Shown piece by piece: positions 10,233 through 19,869 of a stretch of 64,000 nt of DNA; position 1 is the first letter of the stretch; every line of letters starts with the position of its first letter. Made by a program: the position numbers and the translations under genes. The stretch comes from Pelagibacteraceae bacterium AG-390-L03 (lineage in GTDB: Bacteria; Pseudomonadota; Alphaproteobacteria; Pelagibacterales; Pelagibacteraceae). The stretch lies in NCBI GenBank assembly GCA_003279685.1, contig QCHA01000002.1, forward strand, positions 116,113 through 180,112. Reading direction: 5' to 3'. Under the pieces are notes generated by a model. The model was not told the DNA's origin, made no database searches, and was given only the letters and a program-made list of their open reading frames with translations.

Positions 10233-12146
10233 TTAATTTTTAACTACCTTAATTGAGTCTTTTGTAAACAAAATATCCATAACTTTCTTTGAAATTTGTG
10301 AAGCATTTAACCCAGCTACGTCATACATTTTCTTAGGATTATCTTGTTCGATAAAAGTGTCGGGTAGTGTCATTGCTCTAAACTTCAATCCTTTGTCAAA
10401 TATTCCTTTCTCAGCTAATAAATTTTTAACATGAGAACCAAAACCACCTATTGATCCTTCTTCAATCGTGATCATTACTTCGTGTTGTCTAGCACATTTC
10501 AAAATAAGGTCTTGGTCTAAAGGTTTAGCAAATCTTGCATCAACAATTGTTACTGATACACCTTTATTCTTTAATTCCTCAGCTGCTGATTTGCACTCTT
10601 CAAGCCTAGTTCCCAGACTTAAAATGCAAACTTGATTTCCTTCTTGAACTACTTTTCCTTTGCCTATTTCAATCTTTTCCTCAATTGAGGGTAGGTCCAG
10701 ACCGACTCCTGTTCCTCTAGGATATCTGATTGCACTTGGTTTATCATTAATATCCACGGATGTATTAATCATTTTTACCAACTCAACTTCATCACTTGCT
10801 ACCATTACTATAAAATTAGGCAAAGTTGATAAGTATGTAATATCAAATGAGCCAGCATGTGTGGATCCATCCGCACCTACTAGACCTGCTCTATCTATTG
10901 CAAACCTTACGGGTAAGCTTTGAATAGCTACATCGTGTACTACCTGATCATAAGCTCTTTGTAGAAAGGTAGAATAAATTGCAGCGTAAGGTTTATAACC
11001 TTCTGTAGCTAGACCAGCTGCAAAAGTTACTGCATGCTGTTCTGCTATACCAACATCAAACATTCTTTTAGGAAATTCTTTTCCAAAAATATCCATACCT
11101 GTTCCACCTGGCATTGCAGCTGTAATTCCAACAATTTTACTGTCTTTTTGAGCATGTTTAACCAAAGTATTTGCAAATACCTTTGTATAAGCTGGAAGAT
11201 TGCTACCACTTTTTACTTGTTCTCCCGTCTTCACATTAAATTTTGAAACACCGTGGTAATGATCAGTTGCTTTTTCTGCATAAGAATAGCCTTTTCCTTT
11301 TTGTGTTTTAATGTGGATCATAATTGGTCCTTCATGTTTAGAATCTCTTGCATTTTTAAGAATAGGAATAAGACTATCTAGGTCGTGACCATCAATTGGA
11401 CCTGCATAATAAAAACCTAATGAATTAAATAACGTACCTCCTGTAACAGCTGATCGTAGAAAATCTTCGGCTTTACCAGCTTTTGCACTAAATCGTTTTG
11501 AAAACGAGGAAGTTATCAATTTAATAGTTTCTCTCAGACTGAAATAAATTTTTCCAGTAAATAATTTTGCTAGATAAGTTCTCATAGCACCTACTGGTTT
11601 TGCAATTGACATATCGTTATCATTCAAAATAACAATCATTTTTGTTTTTGATGCTCCAGCATTATTCATTGCTTCATAAGCCATTCCTGCACTGATTGCA
11701 CCGTCACCAATTACTGCAATTACATTTGATGATTTATTTGCTAATTTATTTGCTTCAGCAATTCCTAATGCTGAAGATATAGATGTTGAACTATGAGCAG
11801 CACCAAAAGGATCATATTCGCTTTCTGATCTTTTTGTAAATCCTGACAAACCATTTCCTTGTCTTAAAGTTCTAATCTTATTTTTTCTTCCAGTTAAAAT
11901 TTTATGTGGATAAGATTGATGTCCTACATCCCAGATCAATTTATCATTGGGTGTGTCAAAAACATAGTGAAGAGCAACTGTTAATTCTACTACTCCTAAA
12001 CCTGCACCTAAATGTCCTCCAGTTTCAGAAACTGCACCGATCATTTCCTCTCTAACTTCATCGGAAACTTTTTGCAAATCATCTTCTGATAGTTTTCTTA
12101 AATCAGATGGAAAATTTATATCATTTAAAAATTTATAATTTTTCAT
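10233..12146 (-). CDS. dxs: 1-deoxy-D-xylulose-5-phosphate synthase
   Basis: A 637-residue thiamine-diphosphate enzyme that condenses pyruvate and glyceraldehyde-3-phosphate, opening the MEP isoprenoid pathway and feeding PLP and thiamine synthesis. Visible are the TPP/Mg motif [18 protein letters not shown], the early [19 protein letters not shown] region, and the transketolase-like [17 protein letters not shown] with the catalytic glutamate. Its start abuts the ispA stop (one shared base). With ispA and xseB it forms the xseB-ispA-dxs order common in proteobacteria. Confidence 0.97.
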   Translation of the reverse strand: MKNYKFLNDINFPSDLRKLSEDDLQKVSDEVREEMIGAVSETGGHLGAGLGVVELTVALHYVFDTPNDKLIWDVGHQSYPHKILTGRKNKIRTLRQGNGLSGFTKRSESEYDPFGAAHSSTSISSALGIAEANKLANKSSNVIAVIGDGAISAGMAYEAMNNAGASKTKMIVILNDNDMSIAKPVGAMRTYLAKLFTGKIYFSLRETIKLITSSFSKRFSAKAGKAEDFLRSAVTGGTLFNSLGFYYAGPIDGHDLDSLIPILKNARDSKHEGPIMIHIKTQKGKGYSYAEKATDHYHGVSKFNVKTGEQVKSGSNLPAYTKVFANTLVKHAQKDSKIVGITAAMPGGTGMDIFGKEFPKRMFDVGIAEQHAVTFAAGLATEGYKPYAAIYSTFLQRAYDQVVHDVAIQSLPVRFAIDRAGLVGADGSTHAGSFDITYLSTLPNFIVMVASDEVELVKMINTSVDINDKPSAIRYPRGTGVGLDLPSIEEKIEIGKGKVVQEGNQVCILSLGTRLEECKSAAEELKNKGVSVTIVDARFAKPLDQDLILKCARQHEVMITIEEGSIGGFGSHVKNLLAEKGIFDKGLKFRAMTLPDTFIEQDNPKKMYDVAGLNASQISKKVMDILFTKDSIKVVKN

Positions 12147-13018
12147 TACTTCTCTCTATGCAAAATATAATTCAATGTTTCTTTTATATATTTAGAATTT
12201 GAACCATATTTCTTTAAATTTTTATTTGTTTTTGAAATAATTCTATCACAATATTTAATTGCATTCATGTGACCTAACAAACTTATTAATGTAGCTTTAC
12301 CTTTTTTTTGATCTTTTCCTGTTTTTTTCCCAGCTATTTTGGAACTACCTTTAAAATCAATTAAATCATCAGCTATTTGAAATAATAAACCTATATCAGA
12401 ACCAATAATTTCAAAAAATTTAATTTCTTTAGTATTTTTTTTTTTAATAATTGCAGGTGCAGCACAACAAAAACTAAATAATTTTCCAGTTTTTTTTATT
12501 TCCATTTCTATAATCTTTTCTTTAGATATCTTTTTTTTTTCGTAACTTAGATCTAAATATTGACCCCCTGCTATACCTAAATGACCTGAGCATTCAGATA
12601 ATTTCTTTATTAAATTAATCTTAATTTTTTCACTTAATTTTAAAGTGGGACTTGCTAAAATTTCAAATGCCGTTGTAAGTAATGAATTTCCAGCTAAGAC
12701 TGCTGTTGACTCTCCAAACCTAACATGTGTAGATGGTTTTCCTCTTCTAATTTTATCATTGTCCATACATGGTAAATCGTCATGAATTAGGGAATAAGCA
12801 TGAATACATTCCACAGCGGCGCCGACAGCAATTAATGTTTTATAATCTATTGCTAGTAACGAACCAATATCAATCAAAATTTTAGATCTAATTTTTTTTC
12901 CACCAGGAAATAAACCATATTTCATGGCTGGAAGTAATTTAGAATTATTTTGCTTATTAAGAAATTTCTTTAGAAAATTATTTGTCTCTTGTGCAATCTT
13001 ATTAAGTTTAGTTTTCAT
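12146..13018 (-). CDS. ispA: Farnesyl diphosphate synthase
   Basis: A 290-residue trans-prenyltransferase. The first Asp-rich motif DDLPCMDND starts at residue 80, the longer DDx4D form typical of bacterial FPP synthase. The second motif is DDLID at 217-221 ([12 protein letters not shown]), and GGKKIR lies near residue 39. It makes FPP from DMAPP and IPP for quinone and undecaprenol chains. It overlaps xseB upstream by four bases and dxs downstream by one, consistent with coupled translation. Confidence 0.94.
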   Translation of the reverse strand: MKTKLNKIAQETNNFLKKFLNKQNNSKLLPAMKYGLFPGGKKIRSKILIDIGSLLAIDYKTLIAVGAAVECIHAYSLIHDDLPCMDNDKIRRGKPSTHVRFGESTAVLAGNSLLTTAFEILASPTLKLSEKIKINLIKKLSECSGHLGIAGGQYLDLSYEKKKISKEKIIEMEIKKTGKLFSFCCAAPAIIKKKNTKEIKFFEIIGSDIGLLFQIADDLIDFKGSSKIAGKKTGKDQKKGKATLISLLGHMNAIKYCDRIISKTNKNLKKYGSNSKYIKETLNYILHREK

Positions 13019-13251
13019 TTTTTCTTAATGATTTCTTTAACTTTTTTATTAGTTTCTTCACCTATAGATCTAAAACTTTTATGAAATTTTTTTTCAATAA
13101 TATTGTTTAATTTCAATAATTCTTGATAAGTTTCAACAGAATTGTTTAAGTCTTTTTCATTTTCCAAAGACTCAATTATTTGATTTGCTTGATCTGTTAG
13201 TTCTTCAAGTGTCTCTGCATTATTATCGGGTAGTAAATTTTTATCTTTCAT
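13015..13251 (-). CDS. xseB: Exodeoxyribonuclease VII small subunit
   Basis: A 78-residue, mostly helical acidic/basic protein with the XseB-like segment TLEELTDQANQIIESLEN followed by a helix and a Lys-rich tail. Sequence similarity by eye is modest. The position directly upstream of ispA and dxs is the usual place for xseB in proteobacteria. The small subunit would associate with XseA, which is not in this window. Only 20 bases separate its start from the divergent tsaC start. Confidence 0.8.
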   Translation of the reverse strand: MKDKNLLPDNNAETLEELTDQANQIIESLENEKDLNNSVETYQELLKLNNIIEKKFHKSFRSIGEETNKKVKEIIKKK

Positions 13252-13271
13252 ATAATAATAATTATTAATAC

Positions 13272-14204
13272 ATGAAATCTATTCAATCAAATATCAAAAA
13301 AGTAAAAAAATATTTAGATAAAAATCATTGTGTGGCTGTTCCCACTGAAACTGTCTATGGATTAGCTGGGAATGCTTATTCAGATCTATCTGTAAAGCAA
13401 ATATTCAAGTTAAAAAAAAGACCTATGAACAACCCTTTAATTGTTCATTATTCAGATATAGGCAAACTTAATAATGATTGTGTTGTAAATGATAATTTTA
13501 TTAAGCTTTATAATAAACTATCTCCTGGACCAATTACATTTGTCTTGAAATTGAAAAAAGGTTCCAAAATTTCTAAATTTGTAACTAATAAACAAAAAAG
13601 TCTTGCAGTTCGTTTTCCAAAACATCCATTATTTAAAAAACTACTTAAAAGTTTGGACTATCCTTTGGCTGCTCCAAGTGCAAACATATCTACTAGACTA
13701 AGCTCTGTTAAAGCATCTGATGTTATTGAAGAGTTTCGATCAAGAATTAAATATGTCTTAGATGGGGGCAAATGTCAGATTGGTTTAGAGTCCACTATTA
13801 TTAATCTTATAGATAAACCAACAATACTTAGATTTGGAGGATTAGATGTTTCAAAAATAGAAAAAATATTGAAAAAAAAAGTTTTAATCAAAACTAATTT
13901 AAAAAAGAAAATTGCTCCTGGACAATTTCCCTTGCATTATTCCCCTGGTATTCCATTAAGAACAAATGTTAAAAAACCAAAAAAAGATGAAGCCTTTGTA
14001 TTAATAAAAAGAAGAAGAACTACATATAAAAATTACTACTACTTAAGTAAAAAAAATAATCTTCAAGAATCTGCAAGAAATCTCTACTCATTATTAAGAA
14101 AAATTAAAAAAGATGGTTATAAAATGATTGCAGTTGAAAAAATTCAAAACAAAGGTATTGGTAAAACAATAAATGATAGATTGAACAGAGCCTCAAAATA
14201 CTAA
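13272..14204 (+). CDS. tsaC: L-threonylcarbamoyladenylate synthase (Sua5 type)
   Basis: A 310-residue YrdC/Sua5 protein that makes threonylcarbamoyl-AMP for the t6A37 modification of ANN-decoding tRNAs. The YrdC core includes VAVPTETVYGLAGNAYSD, the K-x-R motif in FKLKKRPMNNPLIVHY, and PLAAPSANIS. After the core comes GQFPLHYSPGIPLRT and a C-terminal Sua5 domain, so this is the long form rather than the short E. coli TsaC. The stop is followed immediately by the ATP-binding gene start. Confidence 0.93.
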   Translation: MKSIQSNIKKVKKYLDKNHCVAVPTETVYGLAGNAYSDLSVKQIFKLKKRPMNNPLIVHYSDIGKLNNDCVVNDNFIKLYNKLSPGPITFVLKLKKGSKISKFVTNKQKSLAVRFPKHPLFKKLLKSLDYPLAAPSANISTRLSSVKASDVIEEFRSRIKYVLDGGKCQIGLESTIINLIDKPTILRFGGLDVSKIEKILKKKVLIKTNLKKKIAPGQFPLHYSPGIPLRTNVKKPKKDEAFVLIKRRRTTYKNYYYLSKKNNLQESARNLYSLLRKIKKDGYKMIAVEKIQNKGIGKTINDRLNRASKY

Positions 14205-14942
14205 ATGTCAAATTCAATTGAAGTAATTAATTTATCAAAAAGCTATAAGTCAAAACAGGCTGTAAACAATATTAACTTTAAAATTAACGAAAATGAAATT
14301 GTTGGTTTGTTGGGACCGAATGGATGTGGGAAAACCACTACAATTGGAATGATGTTAGGTTTGTTAAAGCCAACCAGTGGAAAAGTTTTAATTAATGGAA
14401 TGGATATTGAAAAAAATAAAATTTCTCTTCTCCATAGAATGAATTTTATTTCTCCTTATATAGAATTACCAAAAAAACTTACAGTTAGGCAAAATTTAGT
14501 GGTCTATGGAAAATTATATAATGTGCATAATTTAAATGAACAAATTGATTATTTATCAAATAAATTAAGATTAAATAAACTATTAGATAGAGTTACAGGA
14601 GAACTTTCTTCAGGGCAAAAAAATAGAGTGAGTTTAACAAAAGCATTAATTAATAATCCCACTGTGCTTTTACTTGATGAACCTACTGCATCTTTAGATC
14701 CAGAAACAGGGGATTTTGTTAGAACTTTTTTAGAGAATTATAAAAAAGAAAATAAAATATCAGTATTGCTCGCTTCACATAATATGGATGAAGTTAAGAG
14801 ACTATGTGGCTCTGTTTTAATGATGAAAGATGGGACAATAGTAGATAGTGGTACCCCTGATCATTTGATTAGAAAGTATGGAAGAAAAAATTTAGAGGAA
14901 GTTTTTTTAGAACTTGTGAGAAATAAAAATGAATTTAACTAG
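14205..14942 (+). CDS. ABC-2 type exporter, ATP-binding subunit
   Basis: A 245-residue ABC ATPase. The Walker A motif is LLGPNGCGKTTT (about residues 34-45), the signature is LSSGQKNRVSLTKAL, Walker B is VLLLDEPTASLDPETG and the H-loop is LLASHNMDEVKRL. It belongs to the CcmA/NodI-like exporter group. It overlaps the permease gene by 14 bases, so the two form one transporter. The substrate cannot be inferred: drug, lipid or glycan export are all possible. Confidence 0.92.
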   Translation: MSNSIEVINLSKSYKSKQAVNNINFKINENEIVGLLGPNGCGKTTTIGMMLGLLKPTSGKVLINGMDIEKNKISLLHRMNFISPYIELPKKLTVRQNLVVYGKLYNVHNLNEQIDYLSNKLRLNKLLDRVTGELSSGQKNRVSLTKALINNPTVLLLDEPTASLDPETGDFVRTFLENYKKENKISVLLASHNMDEVKRLCGSVLMMKDGTIVDSGTPDHLIRKYGRKNLEEVFLELVRNKNEFN

Positions 14943-15720
14943 AATTTATGGTCTTTTTTTAAGACACTTTTACTTAATCACAAGATCGTTTCCAAGAATT
15001 TTAGATTTAATTTATTGGCCATCTATTCAAATCACGCTATGGGGTTTTATTTCAAATTTTTTTGCAGACCATAGCGACTACTATAATGGTGCTGTAGGGG
15101 TAATACTTTCTTGTGCAATACTGTACGATTTTTTATTTAGAACTAGTATTGGGTTTAATATGCTATTTTTAGAGGAAATTTGGAGTAGAAATTTTACCAA
15201 CTTATTTATTGCTCCAATGAAAATAAGTGAAATTATTGTATCGCTAGTCTTTACTGCTTTGATTAGAGCTTTAATTGGGTTGGTTCCAGCAATATTATTA
15301 ACATCTCCTATATTTGGAATTTCTTTATTAGATTTAGGTTTGCCTCTAGCATTTCTTTTTTTAAGTTTATATATTTTTGGAATTACTTTGGGTTTATTTG
15401 TTTCTGCAGGATTGTTAAGATTTGGGCCTTCTTTTGAAAATATTGCCTGGTCAACTATGTTTTTACTTGCACCCTTTGGATGCATATATTACCCAGTTGA
15501 AACTTTACCAGAAATTTTTCAGCTTATAGCTTATGCTCTTCCGTTAGTTTATATCTTTGAGGAAACAAGAAATATATTAGTTAATCAATCTGTAAATTAT
15601 GAAAATATCATTCATGCCCTTTATTTTAATGGTGCATATCTAATTGCTGCAGTATCTGTATTTTACTATTCTTTTGATAAAGCTAGAGAGAAAGGAACTT
15701 TAATCAATATAGGTGAATAA
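14929..15720 (+). CDS. ABC-2 type exporter, permease subunit
   Basis: A 263-residue membrane protein with about six hydrophobic segments and the ABC-2 permease arrangement: a cytoplasmic N-terminus (LFLRHFYLITRSFPRILDL), paired helices, and the late region LLAPFGCIYYPVETLPEIFQ that matches the conserved end of this family. It works with the ATPase encoded immediately upstream. The gene is complete. It is not located in the polysaccharide region 30 kb away, so a role in O-antigen export is not supported by context. Confidence 0.9.
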   Translation: MNLTRIYGLFLRHFYLITRSFPRILDLIYWPSIQITLWGFISNFFADHSDYYNGAVGVILSCAILYDFLFRTSIGFNMLFLEEIWSRNFTNLFIAPMKISEIIVSLVFTALIRALIGLVPAILLTSPIFGISLLDLGLPLAFLFLSLYIFGITLGLFVSAGLLRFGPSFENIAWSTMFLLAPFGCIYYPVETLPEIFQLIAYALPLVYIFEETRNILVNQSVNYENIIHALYFNGAYLIAAVSVFYYSFDKAREKGTLINIGE

Positions 15721-15722
15721 AT

Positions 15723-15799
15723 TGGTGCGCCTGCTAGGAGTCGAACCCAGAACCTCCTGATCCGAAGTCAGGCGCTCTATCCAGTTGAGCTACAAGCGC
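15723..15799 (-). tRNA. tRNA-Arg(UCG)
   Basis: A 77-nt cloverleaf on the minus strand with encoded CCA. The acceptor is GCGCTTG paired with CAGGCGC (one G-T pair). The anticodon stem is CCTGA/TCAGG with loop CTTCGGA, giving anticodon TCG for CGN arginine codons. The T arm contains GGTTCGACTCC. It sits antisense to its plus-strand neighbours, between the ABC permease and rluD. Confidence 0.96.
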
Positions 15800-15822
15800 A
15801 TATAGTATTAATATTACATTTT

Positions 15823-16803
15823 ATGGAAAAAAACATTAATTTTATAGTTGAAGAAAATGAAAATAATCTGAGAGTTGATGTATTAATCAACAAAAGAGAG
15901 GAATTGATAAGCAGAACTAGAATTAAAAATTTAATCCTTAAAGAAAAACTAAAACTAAATAATACAATTATTAAAAGTCCTTCAAAAAAAGTTTTAACTG
16001 GGGACAAGTTAAGTCTTAATATCCCAGAACCTCAAGAAACTTCACTAAAGCCCTATGATTTTAAACTAAATATAGTTCATGAAGATAATGATCTCTTAGT
16101 AATTAATAAGCCAGCTGGAATTATTATGCACCCAGGTGCTGGAAATTATGACAAAACTATTGTCAATGCTTTAATGCATTACGATGAAGACTCACTATCA
16201 ACTATTGGAGATGAATTAAGACCAGGAATAGTACACAGAATTGATAAAAATACGTCAGGTTTAGTTGTTATTGCAAAAAATAATGAAACACATGAAAACT
16301 TGTCAAAGCAATTTAGTGATCATACAATCACAAGAGTTTATCAACTATTAATATGGGGAAAGCTTAGACCTTCAAAAGGAAAAATTGATACTCTTATAAC
16401 ACGCAGTTCCAAAAACAGACAACTAATGGAGGTTAGTATTTCAAAAGGAAAACGAGCAATAACAAATTATAATACTATAGAAGTTTATGAAAACGATAAA
16501 ACACCGACATTAAGTTTGGTGGAGTGTAAATTGGAAACTGGAAGAACCCATCAAATTCGTGTTCATATGACTCATATGGGAAACAGTATAGTTGGGGACG
16601 ATAAATATAAAAAAAAATACAAGAAGCTTAAAAATATTGATATGGGATTAGAAAGTTTAATTTCTAAACTTAATAGACAATTCTTACACGCAAAAACTTT
16701 AGGATTTATTCATCCAAAAACTAATGAGGAAATGATTTTTTCCTCAATTTTGCCACAAGAACTGGAAAATTTATTAAAAATGCTTAGAAATACTAGCGAA
16801 TAA
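15823..16803 (+). CDS. rluD: Large-subunit rRNA pseudouridine synthase D
   Basis: A 326-residue RluA-family enzyme with an N-terminal S4-like RNA-binding domain (about 1-70) and the catalytic motif HRIDKNTSG with Asp141. The downstream LVECKLETGRTHQIRVHMTH and NRQFLHAKTLGFIHP blocks are characteristic. RluD isomerises uridines in helix 69 of 23S rRNA and supports late 50S assembly. The order rluD then rpoH is widespread in alphaproteobacteria, which favours RluD over RluC. Confidence 0.93.
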   Translation: MEKNINFIVEENENNLRVDVLINKREELISRTRIKNLILKEKLKLNNTIIKSPSKKVLTGDKLSLNIPEPQETSLKPYDFKLNIVHEDNDLLVINKPAGIIMHPGAGNYDKTIVNALMHYDEDSLSTIGDELRPGIVHRIDKNTSGLVVIAKNNETHENLSKQFSDHTITRVYQLLIWGKLRPSKGKIDTLITRSSKNRQLMEVSISKGKRAITNYNTIEVYENDKTPTLSLVECKLETGRTHQIRVHMTHMGNSIVGDDKYKKKYKKLKNIDMGLESLISKLNRQFLHAKTLGFIHPKTNEEMIFSSILPQELENLLKMLRNTSE

Positions 16804-16820
16804 ATCATTGAAAATTTAAT

Positions 16821-16840
16821 ATAGTTAATTAAATAACTAT
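16821..16840 (+). promoter_or_regulatory. rpoH: AU-only inverted repeat over the rpoH translation start region
   Basis: ATAGTTA and TAACTAT form a perfect 7-bp inverted repeat with a 6-base loop, ending four bases before the rpoH ATG. No Shine-Dalgarno sequence is visible beside it. In RNA it would be a weak hairpin in the ribosome-binding zone. A temperature-sensing role is speculation; AT-rich DNA yields such repeats by chance. Confidence 0.35.
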
Positions 16841-16844
16841 AGCC

Positions 16845-17738
16845 ATGAATGCAACTTTTAATAGCAACCTGCCAGCTCTTTCGAATGAAGGAGGCCTGTC
16901 TGCATATTTAGAGCAAATCAAAAAATTTCCAATGTTAGCTGCAGAGGAAGAATACATGTTAGCAAAAAATTGGAAAACTAAAGGAAATATCAAAGCAGCA
17001 GAAAAATTAGTAACAAGTCATTTAAGATTAGTAGCTAAAATTGCAATGGGCTACAAAGGATATGGACTTCCTGTTAATGAAATGATTTCAGAGGGTAATG
17101 TTGGTCTTATGCAAGCTGTTAAAAAATTTGAACCCGAAAAAGGTTTTAGATTAGCAACATACGCCATGTGGTGGATTAAGGCTTCTATCCAAGAATATAT
17201 TTTAAGATCTTGGAGTTTAGTAAAAATAGGAACAACTACAGCTCAAAAGAAATTGTTTTTCAATCTTAAAAAAATAAAAAACCAAATTGCGCCTCAATCA
17301 GAAGGTGATTTAAGGGATGAGCATGTAAATGAAATTTCTAATAAATTAGATGTGAGTAAAGAAGAAGTGGTTTCAATGAATAGAAGACTATCAGGTAAAG
17401 AATTTTCATTAAATGCTCAAGTTGGCGAAGATGGAGATGAGTGGCAAGACTGGTTAGTTGATAAAGAATTAGACCACGATTTAAAGTTTGCACACCAAGA
17501 AGAAATGGAGCAAAGAAAAGATCTATTAAAAAATTCAATTAAAGTCTTGAATGAAAGAGAAAAAGAAATTTTATATTCCAGAAGATTAAATGAAAATCCA
17601 ACAACTTTGGAGGATTTGAGTAAAAAACATAAAATTAGCAGAGAAAGAGTTAGGCAAATTGAAAATAAAGCATTCGAGAAGTTACAAAAACAAATGCTAC
17701 TTATGGCAAAATCTAAAAATCTACTACCAGTAAATTAA
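16845..17738 (+). CDS. rpoH: RNA polymerase sigma-32 factor (heat shock)
   Basis: A 297-residue group 3/4-type sigma with RpoH features: an N-terminal [19 protein letters not shown], region 2 ([40 protein letters not shown]) and region 4 helix-turn-helix ([20 protein letters not shown]). The RpoH-box-like segment [12 protein letters not shown] follows region 2. It directs RNA polymerase to heat-shock promoters; a good candidate site lies upstream of ftsH in this window. The 3' end overlaps purA tail to tail by four bases. An AU hairpin precedes its start. Confidence 0.95.
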   Translation: MNATFNSNLPALSNEGGLSAYLEQIKKFPMLAAEEEYMLAKNWKTKGNIKAAEKLVTSHLRLVAKIAMGYKGYGLPVNEMISEGNVGLMQAVKKFEPEKGFRLATYAMWWIKASIQEYILRSWSLVKIGTTTAQKKLFFNLKKIKNQIAPQSEGDLRDEHVNEISNKLDVSKEEVVSMNRRLSGKEFSLNAQVGEDGDEWQDWLVDKELDHDLKFAHQEEMEQRKDLLKNSIKVLNEREKEILYSRRLNENPTTLEDLSKKHKISRERVRQIENKAFEKLQKQMLLMAKSKNLLPVN

Positions 17739-19027
17739 ACATCAAAAGGATTCTCAACTAAGATAGTATCATCTCTTTCAGGGCTAGTTGATATACTGGA
17801 AACTCTTGCAGCTATAAATTTTTCTACTGCATAAATATATTTTTTTGCATTTTCAGGTAAAGCATCCATATCTTTAATTCCATTAGTAGATGTTTTCCAT
17901 CCAGGAAAGGTTTTATAAACAGGTTTAATTTTTAACTGGTCTTCAACTGCTGCAGGTAAATAATCTATTTTTTTTCCATCAAGCTCATATTCAACACACA
18001 TTTTAATTTCATCTAATTCATCAAGAACATCTAGTTTAGTAAGTGCAATACCATCAATGCCTGAAATTTTTATTGTCTGTCTTACCAATACACCATCAAA
18101 CCAACCGCATCTTCTTTTTCTACTAGTAACAGTACCAAACTCTTTTCCACGTGTGCCTAATAATTCTCCCACATCATCAGTTAATTCAGTTGGAAAAGGA
18201 CCTTCTCCAACTCTAGTTGTATAGGCTTTTGTAATTCCCAAAACATAATTAATTGAATTTGGACCACATCCCGTGCCTGTTGCAGCACTTGATGCAACTG
18301 TGTTAGAGGATGTTACATAAGGGTAAGTTCCATGGTCCACATCTAATAAAATTCCTTGAGCACCTTCGAATAAAATTTTCTTTTTTTGTTTTTTAAATTC
18401 ATCAATCTTAAGCCAAACAGGCTGAGAAAATTTCAATATTTGAGGTGCAATTTTTAATAAATCTGATTTTAATTGTTCTTTTTCATAAATTTTTTTTCCT
18501 AGACCTTTTCTAATTGCATTGTGATGAACTAAAACGGACTCTAACCTTTGGTCTAAATTTTTTTCAGATCTAAGATCCATTACTCTAATAGATCTTCTTC
18601 CAACTTTGTCTTCATACGCTGGGCCAATTCCTCTTCTAGTTGTTCCGATTTTACCTTTCCCTGCTGCATCCTCTCTTATTTCATCCATTTCTCTATGAAA
18701 TGGTAAGATTAAATTTGCAGCTTCAGAAAGAATAAAATTATTGATGTTTACATCAACTCCTTTTGATTTTATTTCCTCAATTTCTTCTAGTAATGCCCAC
18801 GGATCTACAACAACTCCATTTCCAATAATTGAAATTTTATTTTTTCGCACAATTCCAGATGGTAATAATCTTAACTTATAAGTTACACCATCAATTACTA
18901 GTGTATGACCTGCGTTATGCCCTCCTTGAAATCTAATTACTACATCTGCTTGTTCAGAAAGCCAATCAACAATTTTACCTTTTCCTTCATCACCCCACTG
19001 AGATCCTACTACAACTATATTTTTCAT
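17735..19027 (-). CDS. purA: Adenylosuccinate synthetase
   Basis: A 430-residue GTP-dependent ligase that joins IMP and aspartate to adenylosuccinate, the first committed step to AMP. It shows the P-loop-like [19 protein letters not shown] at the N-terminus, [26 protein letters not shown] and the C-terminal TSPERDDTI. Length is normal. Its start shares one base with the thiD stop, and it is the last gene of the long minus-strand series that begins near 33.6 kb. Confidence 0.97.
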   Translation of the reverse strand: MKNIVVVGSQWGDEGKGKIVDWLSEQADVVIRFQGGHNAGHTLVIDGVTYKLRLLPSGIVRKNKISIIGNGVVVDPWALLEEIEEIKSKGVDVNINNFILSEAANLILPFHREMDEIREDAAGKGKIGTTRRGIGPAYEDKVGRRSIRVMDLRSEKNLDQRLESVLVHHNAIRKGLGKKIYEKEQLKSDLLKIAPQILKFSQPVWLKIDEFKKQKKKILFEGAQGILLDVDHGTYPYVTSSNTVASSAATGTGCGPNSINYVLGITKAYTTRVGEGPFPTELTDDVGELLGTRGKEFGTVTSRKRRCGWFDGVLVRQTIKISGIDGIALTKLDVLDELDEIKMCVEYELDGKKIDYLPAAVEDQLKIKPVYKTFPGWKTSTNGIKDMDALPENAKKYIYAVEKFIAARVSSISTSPERDDTILVENPFDV

Positions 19028-19869
19028 TATCTAAACTTTCTTTCTATATTAATTGTATGAAGATGATTGATTGGACCATGACCTTTACCATATTTAGGAT
19101 TAAATTTAATGCCAGAATTTACATATTTAATACCAAGCTCACAAGATTTCTTTATAGGTTTTCCACATGACAAAAATGTAGTGATTGCAGTAGATAAGGT
19201 ACAGCCTGTTCCATGGGTATTTTTTGTATTATATCTTTGACTATTAAAAATTTTAATTTCAGATTTTGAAACAAATATATCTTGAACAGTTTTTGAGTTT
19301 AAATGTCCTCCTTTGATTAATACATTATTTGCACCAATTTCTATTAATTTGTAAGCTGAAAAGATCATATCCTCTTTACTTATTATTTTCATATTAGTTA
19401 ATATTTCAGCTTCAGGGATATTAGGAGTAATTAATGTAACTCTTTTTACCAGTTTATTTTTTAATAATTTGATAGCTTTTTCATCTATTAATTTTGCCCC
19501 CCCTTTTGCTACCATTACAGGATCAAGAACTATTTTATTTAAACTAATAATTTTAAGAGAATTAATAACTGACTCTATAACCTTAGTAGAATGTAACATG
19601 CCAATCTTTATTGCATCAGGCTTAATATCTTTAGCCGTAAATAAAATTTGATTTGAAATTTCTTTTGTTGGTATTGATACGATTGATTTTACTCCTGTTG
19701 TATTTTGAGCTGTAATAGCAGTGATAGCGGTCATTGCATAAGATCCAAGCGCAGTAACAGTTTTTATGTCTGCCTGTATTCCAGCACCACCTGATGAATC
19801 AGAGCCTGCAATGATTAATACTTTAGAATTAGGCTTCACTTTATTTTGGTTAAAATAATATTTAAACAC
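19027..19869 (-). CDS. thiD: Hydroxymethylpyrimidine/phosphomethylpyrimidine kinase
   Basis: A 280-residue ribokinase-fold enzyme phosphorylating HMP and HMP-P for thiamine synthesis. Motifs are [20 protein letters not shown] near the N-terminus, [14 protein letters not shown] in the middle and the anion-hole [13 protein letters not shown] with the catalytic region near the C-terminus. The first codons overlap the end of glmM by 34 bases, so the true start may be slightly downstream, although no internal Met lies between residue 1 and the motif. A thiE gene is also in the window, but no thiC is visible. Confidence 0.94.
   Translation of the reverse strand: MFKYYFNQNKVKPNSKVLIIAGSDSSGGAGIQADIKTVTALGSYAMTAITAITAQNTTGVKSIVSIPTKEISNQILFTAKDIKPDAIKIGMLHSTKVIESVINSLKIISLNKIVLDPVMVAKGGAKLIDEKAIKLLKNKLVKRVTLITPNIPEAEILTNMKIISKEDMIFSAYKLIEIGANNVLIKGGHLNSKTVQDIFVSKSEIKIFNSQRYNTKNTHGTGCTLSTAITTFLSCGKPIKKSCELGIKYVNSGIKFNPKYGKGHGPINHLHTINIERKFR

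Noticed and set aside
15081..15485. 134-codon minus-strand frame inside the ABC permease gene
   Set aside because: It is antisense to a gene with clear membrane helices and has no motif or ribosome site.
15723..15799. tRNA-Arg as an integration site for a mobile element
   Set aside because: No direct repeat of the tRNA 3' end and no integrase nearby; flanking genes are core.
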